The notes: generated by a model not told the origin, from the sequence alone. Numbered from the stretch's first letter, positions 51,325 to 60,657 are shown. The stretch: DNA of 64,000 nt from JARBUG01 sp035628915 (GCA_035628915.1 DASPIW010000057.1:310001-374000), one strand, 5' to 3'. Numbers and translations: made by a program.

Positions 51325-52344
51325 CTACCTCCCTATGACCACATCGCCTTCCTTGAGCGGCTTGACGATCTCGGTAATGTTCTCGCCTTCGATGCCCACA
51401 GTCACATCGATCTCCCGGCGCGGCTCCTGCATGAGCACATACGTCCGGTTGGAAAAGCGGCGGATCGCGGCCGTATCGAGCAGGAGCACGTCTTTCTTCT
51501 CCTGCAGGATCACATGGACTTTGCCCGACATGCCCATTTTCGCCATCCGGCTGTGCCCGTCGGGCTCAATCCGGATCTTCTTGGTAACAGCCCCGGGCGT
51601 CTGGGCATTCACCAGGGGGTCTGGCATCTGCACGACGGTCCCGCCGGTCACGTCCGTCACTTCATCAAATTCGAGGCGCACTCGCTGCCCGGCGGCCAGC
51701 CGCATCAGTTCGCCGTCGGTGACCGACGCTTCAATAATCAGGTCAGCGGGATCCTCGATGCGCATGACGACGGTGTACGCAGCCAGGTTGTCGCCCACCC
51801 GGAGATTGACGCTGGTCAGCAGCCCGGTAAAGGGCGCCACCAGACGGGTCTCGCTGAGAACCCGCTCGTAGCGGTCCACTTCCAACTGTGCGGACTTCAG
51901 ATCGATCTCCAGCCGCTTCAGTTCACTTTCCGCAGCCGGGGTTCCATCGAACTGGAGCTTGTACTGTTCGTCCGCAACGCTGAGCTTGACCCGCTCCAGC
52001 CGCAGCTGGGCCTGGGCAAGCTGGTACTCGGCGTCGTCGGCAAACAGCTCTGCGAGCACCTGACCGGCCTCGACCCTTGCGCCGGCGGTGACGTACACCG
52101 CTTTTACCCGGCCGCCGTTCTTGAAGAAGAGGTCCTGGTTGGCAACGGGCGCCCAGCTCGCCCGCAGGGTGACCTTGTCTTCAATTGTGCCGCGCCGCAC
52201 CGTATACGTCTGCTTCTCGGACTTGACCGGCGCCGCGAGCTTGGGCGCCGGCTCCTCTTCTTCCTTGGCCAATAGGCCGCAGCCGGCAGCGAGGGGCAGC
52301 ATAGCCAGCAACACGGCAGCCATCATCGCTTTGGTGAACTGCAT
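51325..52344 (-). CDS. Membrane-fusion-type lipoprotein (HlyD/MacA-like adaptor)
   Basis: The signal peptide ends in LAAGC, so the protein is lipid-anchored on the outer face of the membrane. The 339-residue chain follows the HlyD/MacA order: a barrel strand, lipoyl half (VKAVYVTAGARVEAGQVLAEL), a helical hairpin (YQLAQAQLRLERVKLSVADE), the second lipoyl half (RLVAPFTGLLTSVNLRVGD) and a beta-barrel domain. It has 6-base gaps to the genes on both sides. In Gram-positive bacteria such adaptors work with FtsX-type permeases although there is no outer membrane. Confidence 0.9.
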   Translation of the reverse strand: MQFTKAMMAAVLLAMLPLAAGCGLLAKEEEEPAPKLAAPVKSEKQTYTVRRGTIEDKVTLRASWAPVANQDLFFKNGGRVKAVYVTAGARVEAGQVLAELFADDAEYQLAQAQLRLERVKLSVADEQYKLQFDGTPAAESELKRLEIDLKSAQLEVDRYERVLSETRLVAPFTGLLTSVNLRVGDNLAAYTVVMRIEDPADLIIEASVTDGELMRLAAGQRVRLEFDEVTDVTGGTVVQMPDPLVNAQTPGAVTKKIRIEPDGHSRMAKMGMSGKVHVILQEKKDVLLLDTAAIRRFSNRTYVLMQEPRREIDVTVGIEGENITEIVKPLKEGDVVIGR

Positions 52345-52350
52345 GAGTGG

Positions 52351-53034
52351 TTAAGCCTCCTGTACAAGCCGTCCGTCCACCAATCCGTGAACGACGTCAG
52401 CCATCTCCATAATCGCCGGGTCGTGGGTCGTCAGGCAGATTGCCACACCCGTCTCGCGGGTTGCGCGCCGGAGCAGTTCGAGCATCTGCGCCGCCGTGCG
52501 GGTATCGAGCTCGCCGGTCGGCTCGTCGGCCAAAATGAGCTGTGGCTGCATCGCCAACGCCCGCGCAAGGGCGGTCCGCTGCTGCTCGCCGCCGGAGAGC
52601 TCGTAGGGCCGGTGTTTCATCCGTTCCTTCAGACCCACATACTCCAGCCAGCGCTCAGCCCGCTCCCGCCGCTCCTTGAACGGCACCCCCGCCATGCGCA
52701 GGGGCAGTTCCACGTTCTCGCGGGCGCTCAGCAGCGGCATCAGCCCGAACGACTGGAAGACGTAGCCGATGCGGCGCAGGCGCAGGCGGGTCAAATCGGC
52801 CTCGGGCAGCCGGGTGATCTCCGTCTCCGCCAGAAAGACCTGCCCGGCCGTGGGCCGGTCCAGACCGCCCAGAATATTGAGCAGCGTGGTCTTGCCACTC
52901 CCCGACCGCCCTTTCAGGGCGGTGAGCCGCCCCCGCCCGATGCCGAGGCTGACGCCCACCAGCGCCCGGACGGCCGTGGGGCCGCTTCCGTATGTACGGT
53001 CCACGCCCACCGCGCGAACCAGCGCATCTGTCAT
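52351..53034 (-). CDS. ABC exporter ATP-binding protein (MacB/LolD type)
   Basis: This 227-residue ATPase has Walker A LKGRSGSGKTTLLNILGGL, signature LSGGEQQRTALARALA, Walker B LILADEPTGELD and switch His in CLTTHDPAIM. The ATG at 53034 has CGGAGG upstream and begins the operon ATPase - adaptor lipoprotein - large permease - second ATPase - chrA. Together with the second ATPase it could form a heterodimer driving the permease. No promoter is clear in the 150 bases upstream. Confidence 0.92.
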   Translation of the reverse strand: MTDALVRAVGVDRTYGSGPTAVRALVGVSLGIGRGRLTALKGRSGSGKTTLLNILGGLDRPTAGQVFLAETEITRLPEADLTRLRLRRIGYVFQSFGLMPLLSARENVELPLRMAGVPFKERRERAERWLEYVGLKERMKHRPYELSGGEQQRTALARALAMQPQLILADEPTGELDTRTAAQMLELLRRATRETGVAICLTTHDPAIMEMADVVHGLVDGRLVQEA

Positions 53035-53137
53035 ACGATCAACCTCCGAAAATCATCAACCCTTCGGTTATTTCGACAATCCTGGGGGAGACCCTTGTCA
53101 TGGGAATCAAGTTCTACGGCCGTGAACCGTTTCTACG

Positions 53138-53178
53138 CAAAAAAAAGACCGCCGTGCCACATGGCAGGGCGGTCTTTT
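53138..53178 (-). terminator. Terminator of ileS
   Basis: On the minus strand AAAAGACCGCC pairs with GGCGGTCTTTT, followed by further T. It is 8 bases beyond the stop codon. Confidence 0.92.
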
Positions 53179-53185
53179 CGGCAGC

Positions 53186-55999
53186 TTATTCCACGTTCGC
53201 ACTCAGCACCACGCCGGCGCACCTTTCGCAAAGCGTCGGATGGGCCTCAATCTTGCCCAGTTCCCGGTAGTTCCAGCACCGCTCGCACTTCTCGCCCGTC
53301 GCCCGGACCACCTCCACGGACAGGTCATCCGGCCCCTGGCCGTAGTACGTGCCGCTGGGCGCCGCCTGACCGCCGGCGAACAGGCGGACGTCGCTGACGA
53401 TGAAGATGCCGGGCAAATCGGAAGCGTGGCTCTGCAGCAGCTCAGCGAGCCCGCCTTCCGGCCCGCCGGTCACGTACAGGTGAACCGCCGCCTCCTGGCT
53501 GGAGCCGATGTGCTTGTCAGCGCGTGCCTTCTCCAGCACGGCCTGCACCGCAGACCGGACTTCCAGGAGCTTCGCCCACTGCTCGCCGAGCTTTTCGTCG
53601 ATGAACGCCCGATCAGCCTTGGGCATGCTCAGCAGTTGCGAAGTGACCGGCGCATCGGCAGCCTTGGGCAGGTAACCAAACGCCTCCTCGGCCGTGAAGC
53701 TGAGAATGGGGGCGAGCATGCGGACCAGGGCGTCAGCTACGGCGTACAGCACCGTCTGGGCGCTGCGCCGTTCGACCGACTTCTTGCCGCTGGTGTAGAG
53801 GCGGTCCTTCAGAATGTCGAGGTAAATGGCCGACAGATCGACCGAGCAGTAGTTGTTGATGGCATGGTAGACCAGATGATAGTCGTAGTGCGCGTAGGAG
53901 TCGGCGACCCGCTGCACCACTTCCTGCAGCTTGTGCATGGCGTACCGGTCGATCTCGAGCATCTCGCCGCGTCCGACGGAATCGGTCGCCGGGTCGAAAT
54001 CGCTCAAGTTGCCCAGCAGGTACCGGATGGTGTTGCGGATCTTCCGGTACGCCTCGGCCACCTGCTTGAGGATGTTCTCCGACAGCGCCATATCGTTGCG
54101 GTAGTCGGTGGAGGCCACCCAGAGGCGGAGAATGTCGGCGCCATACTGCTGGATGATCTTCAGGGGATCGATGACGTTGCCGATCGACTTGGACATCTTC
54201 CGGCCCTGCTCGTCGACCGTGAAGCCGTGCGTCAGGACGGCCCGGTAGGGCGGCCGGCCGCCGCGGGCGACGACCGAAGTCAGCAGCGACGACTTGAACC
54301 AGCCCCGGTGCTGGTCGGACCCCTCGAGATACAGGTCGGCCGGCCAGCTCAGGTCGGACCGCGTCTCCAGCACGCCCGCGTGGCTGGAGCCGGAGTCGAA
54401 CCAGACGTCCAGGATATCCTTTTCCTTGCGGAAGGAGCGCCCGCCGCAGTGCTTGCACATCAGGCCGCCTTCGGGATAGAAGTCCTGGGCCGGGCGAATC
54501 CACCAGGCGTCGGTGCCTTCCTTGCGGACGATATCGGCCACCCGCTCGAAGACTTTGGGCTCAAAGGATGGCTCACCGCAGGTCTCGCAGGTCAGAATGG
54601 GAATCGGCACGCCCCACGACCGTTGCCGGCTGATGCACCAGTCCGAGAGCCCCTCGATCATGTTGGCGATCCGGTTGTAGCCCCAGTCCGGAATCCACTG
54701 CACGTCCTTGATCGCCTGCATGGCGGTCTCCATGAAGCCCTCCACCTTGGCGAACCACTGGACCGTGGCCCGGTAGATGACGGGATTCTTGCAGCGCCAG
54801 CAGTGGGCGTACGAGTGGCGAATCTTGCCCTGGGCAAGCAGCATGCCCGCATTGTCCAACGCCTCGATGATGACCGGGTTGCCCTTCTCGATGAAAAGCC
54901 CGGCAAAGGGGCCGGCCTCTTCGGTGAAGACGCCTTTTTCGTTGACGGGATTAAGCACGGGCAGGCCGTACTTCTGGCCGACTTCAAAGTCTTCGTGGCC
55001 GTGGCCCGGGGCCGTGTGGACGGCGCCTGTGCCGTCCTCGACGGTGACATGGTCGCCCAGGATCACCGGGCTGACCCGGTCAAACAGCAGATGGCGGTAG
55101 GTGACGCCTTCCAGCTCGGCGCCGGTGAAGGTCGCCAGCTGCGGGCCCATCGGCACGCCGATGGCCTCGCAGACCTTGGGCGCCAGGGCGGCAGCCAGGA
55201 CGAGCTTGCCCTTCTGCGTATCGTAAAGGCCGTACTCCACTTCGGGATGGAGGGCAATGGCGAGGTTGGCGGGCATCGTCCACGGCGTGGTGGTCCAGAT
55301 GACCATGTAGGCATCGGCGGGCAGCTTGCCCTGGCCGTCAACCACCGGGAACCGAACGTAAATCGACATGGAGGTCTTGTCGGCGTATTCGATCTCCGCT
55401 TCGGCCAGGGCGGTCTCGTCGGTGGCGCACCAGTAGACGGGCTTGAGGCCCCGGTAGACGTGGCCCTGCGCCGCCATGGCGGCGAAGACTTCGATCTCCT
55501 TGGCTTCCAGCTCGGGCTGCAGGGTCAGGTACGGGTTCTCCCAGTCGCCCCGGACGCCCAGCCGCTTGAACTGCTCGCGCTGCACGCCCATCCAGTGCAG
55601 GGCGGTCTGCGTGCAGAGCCGGCGCAGTTCCACAGGATCGACCTTGTTCTTGTCGACCTTGCCCGACTTGAGGGCCGCCAGTTCGATCGGCAGGCCGTGG
55701 GTGTCCCAGCCCGGCACGTAGGGCGAGTCGTAACCCGCCATGGTGGCGTACTTGACGACGATATCTTTGAGGATCTTGTTCAGGGCGTGCCCCAGGTGAA
55801 TGTCGCCGTTGGCATAGGGCGGCCCGTCATGCAAAATGAACTGCCGGCGGCCGCGGGTCGCGTTCTGAACGGTGCGATACAGGTCCATGGACTCCCACGC
55901 CTTGAGTTGCTCCGGCTCCCGGGTCGGCAGGTTTGCCTTCATGGGGAACTGGGTCTCCGGCATGTTCAGCGTCGCCTTGTAATCGGGCTTCTCGCTCAC
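53186..55999 (-). CDS. ileS: Isoleucyl-tRNA synthetase
   Basis: The GTG at 55999 has GGAGGG eight bases upstream, giving 937 residues, the normal bacterial length; the frame remains open far upstream through the T-box leader, which is not coding. The class I signatures are PPYANGDIHLGHALNK (HLGH at about 68-71) and KMSKSIGN. The editing domain lies between them. The C-terminal zinc site CERCWNYRELG...LCERCAG is present, which fits the bacterial (type 1) form sensitive to mupirocin. Expression should be controlled by uncharged tRNA-Ile through the T-box upstream. Confidence 0.96.
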   Translation of the reverse strand: MSEKPDYKATLNMPETQFPMKANLPTREPEQLKAWESMDLYRTVQNATRGRRQFILHDGPPYANGDIHLGHALNKILKDIVVKYATMAGYDSPYVPGWDTHGLPIELAALKSGKVDKNKVDPVELRRLCTQTALHWMGVQREQFKRLGVRGDWENPYLTLQPELEAKEIEVFAAMAAQGHVYRGLKPVYWCATDETALAEAEIEYADKTSMSIYVRFPVVDGQGKLPADAYMVIWTTTPWTMPANLAIALHPEVEYGLYDTQKGKLVLAAALAPKVCEAIGVPMGPQLATFTGAELEGVTYRHLLFDRVSPVILGDHVTVEDGTGAVHTAPGHGHEDFEVGQKYGLPVLNPVNEKGVFTEEAGPFAGLFIEKGNPVIIEALDNAGMLLAQGKIRHSYAHCWRCKNPVIYRATVQWFAKVEGFMETAMQAIKDVQWIPDWGYNRIANMIEGLSDWCISRQRSWGVPIPILTCETCGEPSFEPKVFERVADIVRKEGTDAWWIRPAQDFYPEGGLMCKHCGGRSFRKEKDILDVWFDSGSSHAGVLETRSDLSWPADLYLEGSDQHRGWFKSSLLTSVVARGGRPPYRAVLTHGFTVDEQGRKMSKSIGNVIDPLKIIQQYGADILRLWVASTDYRNDMALSENILKQVAEAYRKIRNTIRYLLGNLSDFDPATDSVGRGEMLEIDRYAMHKLQEVVQRVADSYAHYDYHLVYHAINNYCSVDLSAIYLDILKDRLYTSGKKSVERRSAQTVLYAVADALVRMLAPILSFTAEEAFGYLPKAADAPVTSQLLSMPKADRAFIDEKLGEQWAKLLEVRSAVQAVLEKARADKHIGSSQEAAVHLYVTGGPEGGLAELLQSHASDLPGIFIVSDVRLFAGGQAAPSGTYYGQGPDDLSVEVVRATGEKCERCWNYRELGKIEAHPTLCERCAGVVLSANVE

Positions 56000-56031
56000 G
56001 GGTGCGTCCCTCCAGGAATCGTCCTTGATTG

Positions 56032-56346
56032 AAGATGAGAAAAAGAAAACCTCGTCCCCACAAAGGGGCGAGGTTTTGGCTCGCGGTACCACCCTACTTT
56101 GGATGTGCACATAGGCACATCCACCTTCCTGCACAGGTACTTTCGTATACCTGTTCCCCGGTAACGGAGGGCATCCGTCCACGTCTACCGCCGGGGAGTC
56201 CGGCATCGGGTGGAGACTCAGGGGTGATCTTCCCGGGCAGTTCGGGGCCGGTCTTGCACCAGGGTGACCGGCTCTCTGGCCCGTGGCGGGCCCGGTACTC
56301 GTCCCCTTCATTGTCGCTCGGGGCATGCAGTTGTGGGCAGAACAGT
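56032..56346 (-). promoter_or_regulatory. T-box riboswitch leader of ileS (Ile specifier)
   Basis: On the minus strand the leader carries the AG-bulge element AGAGAGCCGG, then GGTGCAAGACCGG, a candidate specifier AUC (56228-56226) followed by A, and the canonical T-box AGGGTGGTACCGCG (56095-56082). The terminator is AAAACCTCGCCCC / GGGGACGAGGTTTT (56077-56046) followed by CTTTTTC. Uncharged tRNA-Ile should pair with the specifier and T-box and stabilise the antiterminator. Confidence 0.94.
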
Positions 56347-56352
56347 CGCTTC

Positions 56353-56381
56353 AGTATATCACGCAGGCCCTTCACTGTCAA
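56353..56381 (-). promoter_or_regulatory. Sigma-A promoter of ileS
   Basis: On the minus strand a perfect TTGACA (56381-56376), a 17-base spacer and TATACT (56358-56353) are seen. Transcription should start near 56346, giving a leader of about 345 bases. Confidence 0.9.
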
Positions 56382-56467
56382 GTTTTCCCGTTCAGCCGGG
56401 CTGACATGAATGCAATGCGGGGTATCAGTCTTTATCCATTACTAACTCTTATAGTAGGATGCATCAT

Positions 56468-56496
56468 TTTCGTTAGTTGTATAAAAGGACTATATT
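56468..56496 (+). promoter_or_regulatory. Possible promoter of the first peptide importer operon
   Basis: TTTCGT (56468-56473), a 17-base spacer and TATATT (56491-56496) lie in an AT-rich stretch 147 bases before the solute-binding protein gene. The -35 is weak, so this is tentative. Confidence 0.4.
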
Positions 56497-56642
56497 CGAG
56501 GTAGTGAGAATTAAAGGCATTGGTATGGGACTCCCGATTCACTTGATTCTCTAAGGGTTCTGTCCGGGAGGTGACGGGGGGTAACTGGTTCGCTTCAGTC
56601 GCGTCTCCTCATTTCCGACCGCACTAAAGGAGGTCTAGGTGG

Positions 56643-58670
56643 ATGAAGCGTTTCCTGACGTTCTTGGTTGTTGCTCTGTGCTTGGTCGCGTTTGCAGTGC
56701 CGGCTTCCGCAGCCCGTCCCGTTGCAAAGTACCCGGTGACTTTCAACGGACATCCGGTCATGTTTGACACTGAAGTCGAAGTGATCAACGGCAGCACGTG
56801 GGTTCCCTTCCGCGCCATCTTCGAGAAGATGGGCGCCGAAGTCAACTATGACGGCACCACCAACACCATTTCCGCCACCCGTGGCAGCACCAAGATCGTG
56901 CTGAAGCCCGGCGAAGCGACAGCAACGGTCAACGGCGCGGTGAAGGATCTTCCCGGCAAGGTCTTCATCAATGCCGACAGCCGGACCATGGTCCCCCTGC
57001 GCTTCATCTCCGAGGCGATGGGCGCCGAGGTCAGCTACAACGACGCCACCACCGCGATCTCCATCGTCGATAAGAACTGGCCTCCCAGGAGCGGCGAAGT
57101 CCTCCTCGCCCTGTGGAACAAGCCGGAAGGCAAGTTCAACCCCATCGTCTCCGCCGACACCTACTCCAGCAACATCGGCGGCATGATGTATGACGGCCTG
57201 TGGCGGTATGACGAGCGCTACACGCCGATTCCGGCCCTCGCCGAGTCCTGGGAGTGGGATTCGACCAACACCAAGCTGACTTTCTACCTGCGCCAGGGCG
57301 TCACGTTCTTCGACGGCACTCCGCTCACCGCGAAGGACGTCATCTTCACCTACAAGGCCATCTTCCATCCGAAGTACATCGGTCCCCGCAACGTGGGCTG
57401 GGAAGATGTCAAGGGCTGGGAAGAGTACACGAAGGGCCTGAAGGGCGAGGTCCAGGCCAACTTCGATAACGGCTTTGCGACCACCGGCAACCTCGAAGGC
57501 CTGTATGCTCCCGACGACTACACCGTCGTCTTCGAACTGAAGCAGCCCAACGCCCCGTTCCTCTTCAACATCGCCTACGGAATCCTCGACTCCAGCAAGT
57601 ACCAGTACGTGCCGGTGCAGAACTTCGGCACGGCTCAGGATCCCTACAACGTCTATCCGAACGGCACCGGCGCCTTCCAAATGGAGAACGTCATCGAAGG
57701 CCAGTACTACACCCTCAAGGCCAACACCAACTACTGGTCTGGCCGGCCCTACGTCAACAAGATCATCTGGCGCGTTGTCGACTCCTCCGTCGCGGTTGGC
57801 GAAATGCAGCTCGGCACCCTCGACTTCGTCGAGGCCAACGCCCCCGAACTGCCGGCCTACCAGGCGATGAACAACGTCAACATCATCGAGTTCGCTGACA
57901 TGCTCTATCAGGAGATGGTCTTCAACTCGGCTGCAGGCCCCACCGCCGACAAGTTGGTCCGCCAGGCGATCGCGTTCGGCACCGACCGCCCGGGCATCAT
58001 CCACTCGCTGATGCAGGACCACGCCTCCACGATGTACACCCCGGTCCATCCGCTGACCTGGGCGTACACCGAGGATGTTGAGCAGTACAACTACAACACC
58101 GACAAGGCCAACGCCCTGCTCGACCAGGCCGGCTGGAAGATGGGCTCCGACGGCATCCGTGAGAAGGACGGCAAGAAGCTGTCGCTCCGCCTGATCTACC
58201 CGAACGTCGGCAACCAGGTCCGCATTGCCACCGCCCCGGTCTTCCAGCAGATGATGAAAAAGATCGGCGTTGACATCCAGCTGGTCGGCTACGACTGGAC
58301 GGCCATCAACACCAAGGTCTTCGAAGAGTACGACTTCGACCTGTATTTTATCGGCTTCTCGCTCGGCAACTCTGACCCCGACCCGACCGGCCTCTGGGAC
58401 AAGGGCTCCATCGCCCCCGGCGCCTTCAACGCCGGCCGCTGGTGGACCGAAAAGTCCGAGCAGCTGATCGCCGCTGGCAAGCAGACCGGCGACATCGAGA
58501 AGCGGATGGAGATTTACTATGAATGGCAGAAGCATTGGGCGGAGGAGGCGCCGGCCGTCATGCTGTACGCCACCAACACGCTCATCGTTGCCAACAAGCG
58601 GCTGATGAACTTCAAGCCCGGCCCGCAGGGTTACTACTGGAACATCGAGGAATGGTGGCTCTCCAAGTAA
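56643..58670 (+). CDS. Family 5 solute-binding protein with N-terminal copper-amine-oxidase-like domain
   Basis: The signal peptide (MKRFLTFLVVALCLVAFAV, then PASAA) has no lipobox Cys. Residues about 30-145 hold a copper-amine-oxidase-like stalk in two halves: EVEVINGSTWVPFRAIFEKM with GAEVNYDGTTNTI, and SRTMVPLRFISEAMGAEVSY. The rest is a full SBP_bac_5 domain (MYDGLWRYDERYTPIPALAE, LRQGVTFFDGTPLTAKDVIF, then DYDLYFIGF-like YDFDLYFIGFSLGNSDPDP). In this family the domain binds peptides, nickel or oligosaccharides. The usual lipid anchor is absent, so the stalk domain may hold the receptor at the wall. The permeases follow; no ATPase is seen with them. Confidence 0.9.
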   Translation: MKRFLTFLVVALCLVAFAVPASAARPVAKYPVTFNGHPVMFDTEVEVINGSTWVPFRAIFEKMGAEVNYDGTTNTISATRGSTKIVLKPGEATATVNGAVKDLPGKVFINADSRTMVPLRFISEAMGAEVSYNDATTAISIVDKNWPPRSGEVLLALWNKPEGKFNPIVSADTYSSNIGGMMYDGLWRYDERYTPIPALAESWEWDSTNTKLTFYLRQGVTFFDGTPLTAKDVIFTYKAIFHPKYIGPRNVGWEDVKGWEEYTKGLKGEVQANFDNGFATTGNLEGLYAPDDYTVVFELKQPNAPFLFNIAYGILDSSKYQYVPVQNFGTAQDPYNVYPNGTGAFQMENVIEGQYYTLKANTNYWSGRPYVNKIIWRVVDSSVAVGEMQLGTLDFVEANAPELPAYQAMNNVNIIEFADMLYQEMVFNSAAGPTADKLVRQAIAFGTDRPGIIHSLMQDHASTMYTPVHPLTWAYTEDVEQYNYNTDKANALLDQAGWKMGSDGIREKDGKKLSLRLIYPNVGNQVRIATAPVFQQMMKKIGVDIQLVGYDWTAINTKVFEEYDFDLYFIGFSLGNSDPDPTGLWDKGSIAPGAFNAGRWWTEKSEQLIAAGKQTGDIEKRMEIYYEWQKHWAEEAPAVMLYATNTLIVANKRLMNFKPGPQGYYWNIEEWWLSK

Positions 58671-58695
58671 CTGCGTAGATCCCCCGTGTCGGACG

Positions 58696-58728
58696 GGGGC
58701 GGCCCGGGGAGTATCCCCGGGCCGCCCC
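58696..58728 (+). other. Strong hairpin between receptor and permease genes
   Basis: GGGGCGGCCCGGGG (58696-58709) pairs with CCCCGGGCCGCCCC (58715-58728). There is no U tract. It probably protects the receptor mRNA or trims read-through, giving more receptor than permease. Confidence 0.8.
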
Positions 58729-58758
58729 TGCTCCCCCGGGACGAAAGGGGACACATCT

Positions 58759-59709
58759 GTGGGCCGTTACATTCTTCGGCGCTTGCTGCAAACGATTCCG
58801 ATCCTGTTCGGCGTCTCCATCATCATCTTCATCATTGTGCACTCGACGCCGGGCAACCCGTATTCCTACCTATTCGGGCCTCGGGTCGACCCGAAGCTGA
58901 AAGAGAAAATGATGGTGGAGATGGGTTTTCGTGACCCACTTCCCATGCAATACGTCCGCTGGCTCCAGACGACCATGACCGGGAACCTGGGCGTCTCCCT
59001 GCGCACCGGCAAGCCTGTGACTGAACTGATCGGCGATGCGATGCCCAACACGCTATGGCTCTCGACAACCTCTTTCACGCTGGGTCTGACGCTCGCCATC
59101 CCCATCGGGGTGATCTCCGCCACACGGCAGTACTCCGCCTTGGACTACGGAGTGACGACATTCGCCTTCATGGGGATATCACTGCCCAGCTTCTTTGCAG
59201 CGCTGCTGATGGTTTACTTCTTTGGCGTCAAGCTGCGATGGTTCCCCATGAACGGCACCCTGTCTCCGGGAAAGACATTTGCCTGGGGCGATTACCTGAA
59301 CCATCTGGTGTTGCCGGCCGTCACCCTCGCCTTGCGGGACGTGGCCGGCTATTCCCGCTTCACGCGCTCGAGCATGCTGGAAGTGATGCGGCAGGACTAC
59401 GTGCGGACCGCCCGGTCCAAAGGCCTGGCCGAGCGGGTCGTCATTTACAAGCACGCCCTGCGCAACGGCCTCATTCCGGTGATCACGCTGCTGGGTTTCA
59501 GCCTCCCTGCACTCTTCGGTGGGGCGATCATCGTGGAGACCATCTTCACCTGGAACGGCATGGGCAAGCTTGGGCTGGAAGCGGTCAATAACCGGGAATA
59601 CGGCATTTTGATGGCCGTGAACATGTTCTTCGCCATCATGGTCATCGTCGGCAACCTGGTCGCCGACGTGCTCTACGCCATTGTCGATCCCCGGATTCGG
59701 TACTCATAG
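58759..59709 (+). CDS. Peptide-type ABC importer permease, DppB-like
   Basis: The GTG at 58759 has AAAGGGGA seven bases upstream. The 316-residue product has six membrane helices and family features: FGVSIIIFIIVHSTPGNP near the start, PMQYVRWLQTTMTGNLGVSL, RFTRSSMLEVMRQDYVRTAR, and the EAA loop ending in ALFGGAIIVETIFTWNGMG. It pairs with the DppC-like gene 12 bases downstream to form the channel for the receptor encoded at 56643. Confidence 0.94.
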   Translation: MGRYILRRLLQTIPILFGVSIIIFIIVHSTPGNPYSYLFGPRVDPKLKEKMMVEMGFRDPLPMQYVRWLQTTMTGNLGVSLRTGKPVTELIGDAMPNTLWLSTTSFTLGLTLAIPIGVISATRQYSALDYGVTTFAFMGISLPSFFAALLMVYFFGVKLRWFPMNGTLSPGKTFAWGDYLNHLVLPAVTLALRDVAGYSRFTRSSMLEVMRQDYVRTARSKGLAERVVIYKHALRNGLIPVITLLGFSLPALFGGAIIVETIFTWNGMGKLGLEAVNNREYGILMAVNMFFAIMVIVGNLVADVLYAIVDPRIRYS

Positions 59710-59721
59710 GGAGGGTCAAAC

Positions 59722-60642
59722 GTGGAGCCTGCCAAGAATCTGCCTTCCAACGAGGAACTGCTCCGCAGCGGCCTGACCGAGAGTGCCAGCACATGGACCA
59801 AGGCCGTCTGGTCCCGCTTCAAGCGCAACAAGCTCGCAGTAATCGGCGCCGTGATCCTGATCATTCTAGTGCTGATTGCCATCTTTGCCCCCGTGATTAC
59901 CGACAGCACCCTGGGCTGGGGCCGCGACGAACCCGACCGGTACGTCCGGGCAATCCCGACCGCCCGCCACCCGCTGGGCACCGACAGCGTCGGCCGCGAT
60001 ATCATGGTCCGCCTGATCCACGGCGGGCGGGTCTCCCTCGGCATCGCCCTGACGTCGGTCGCCTTCTCCATCGTGGTGGGTACTCTGGTTGGTGCCACCG
60101 CCGGCTACTTCGGCAAATGGATCGATAACCTGCTGATGCGCCTGGTCGATGTGATTCAATCTTTCCCATTCCTATTGTTCGCACTGACCATTGTGGCCAT
60201 CCGCGGCCCGCGCCTGGACAACCTGATTTTCGCTCTGGTCTTCCTGGGATGGCCCACCTCGGCCCGTTTGGTGCGCGGCGAGTTCCTGAGCCTGCGGGAG
60301 CGGGACTACGTGGAAGCAGCCCGGGCAACGGGCGCTCCGCCGTTCCGGATCATGTTCCGGCACATGCTCCCCAATGCGATGGCCCCGCTGATCGTGCAGG
60401 CGACGCTGGACGTGGCCGGCCTGATCCTACTGGAAGCGGCACTGAGCTATCTGGGCTTCGGCGTCCAGCAGCCGATTCCGACGTGGGGCAACATGTTGAC
60501 GGAGTCCCAGAATATGGCCGTTTTGACCCGCATGCCCTGGATGTGGGTGCCGCCCGGTTTGATGATCTTCCTGACGGTACTATCGATCAACTTCGTCGGC
60601 GACGGGCTCCGCGACGCCCTCGATCCTCGGCTTAAGCAGTAA
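59722..60642 (+). CDS. Peptide-type ABC importer permease, DppC-like
   Basis: The GTG at 59722 has GGGAGGG six bases upstream. The 306-residue product begins with a cytoplasmic arm (TWTKAVWSRFKRNKLAVIGA), then six helices with RHPLGTDSVGRDIMVRLIHGGRVSLGI, LVRGEFLSLRERDYVEAARA and LSYLGFGVQQPIPTWGNML. It is the partner permease of the DppB-like protein. No ATPase genes follow; the ATPases must be elsewhere or shared with other importers. Confidence 0.94.
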   Translation: MEPAKNLPSNEELLRSGLTESASTWTKAVWSRFKRNKLAVIGAVILIILVLIAIFAPVITDSTLGWGRDEPDRYVRAIPTARHPLGTDSVGRDIMVRLIHGGRVSLGIALTSVAFSIVVGTLVGATAGYFGKWIDNLLMRLVDVIQSFPFLLFALTIVAIRGPRLDNLIFALVFLGWPTSARLVRGEFLSLRERDYVEAARATGAPPFRIMFRHMLPNAMAPLIVQATLDVAGLILLEAALSYLGFGVQQPIPTWGNMLTESQNMAVLTRMPWMWVPPGLMIFLTVLSINFVGDGLRDALDPRLKQ

Positions 60643-60657
60643 GAAGAGGTGATATTG

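Noticed and set aside
53240..56032. 930-codon open frame antisense to ileS
   Set aside because: It is a GC-rich shadow of ileS; the translation has no family features, and the sense strand gives a perfect synthetase.
56000..56326. N-terminal extension of the ileS frame
   Set aside because: This is the T-box leader, with all its conserved elements; the GTG at 55999 has a strong ribosome site and gives the family length.
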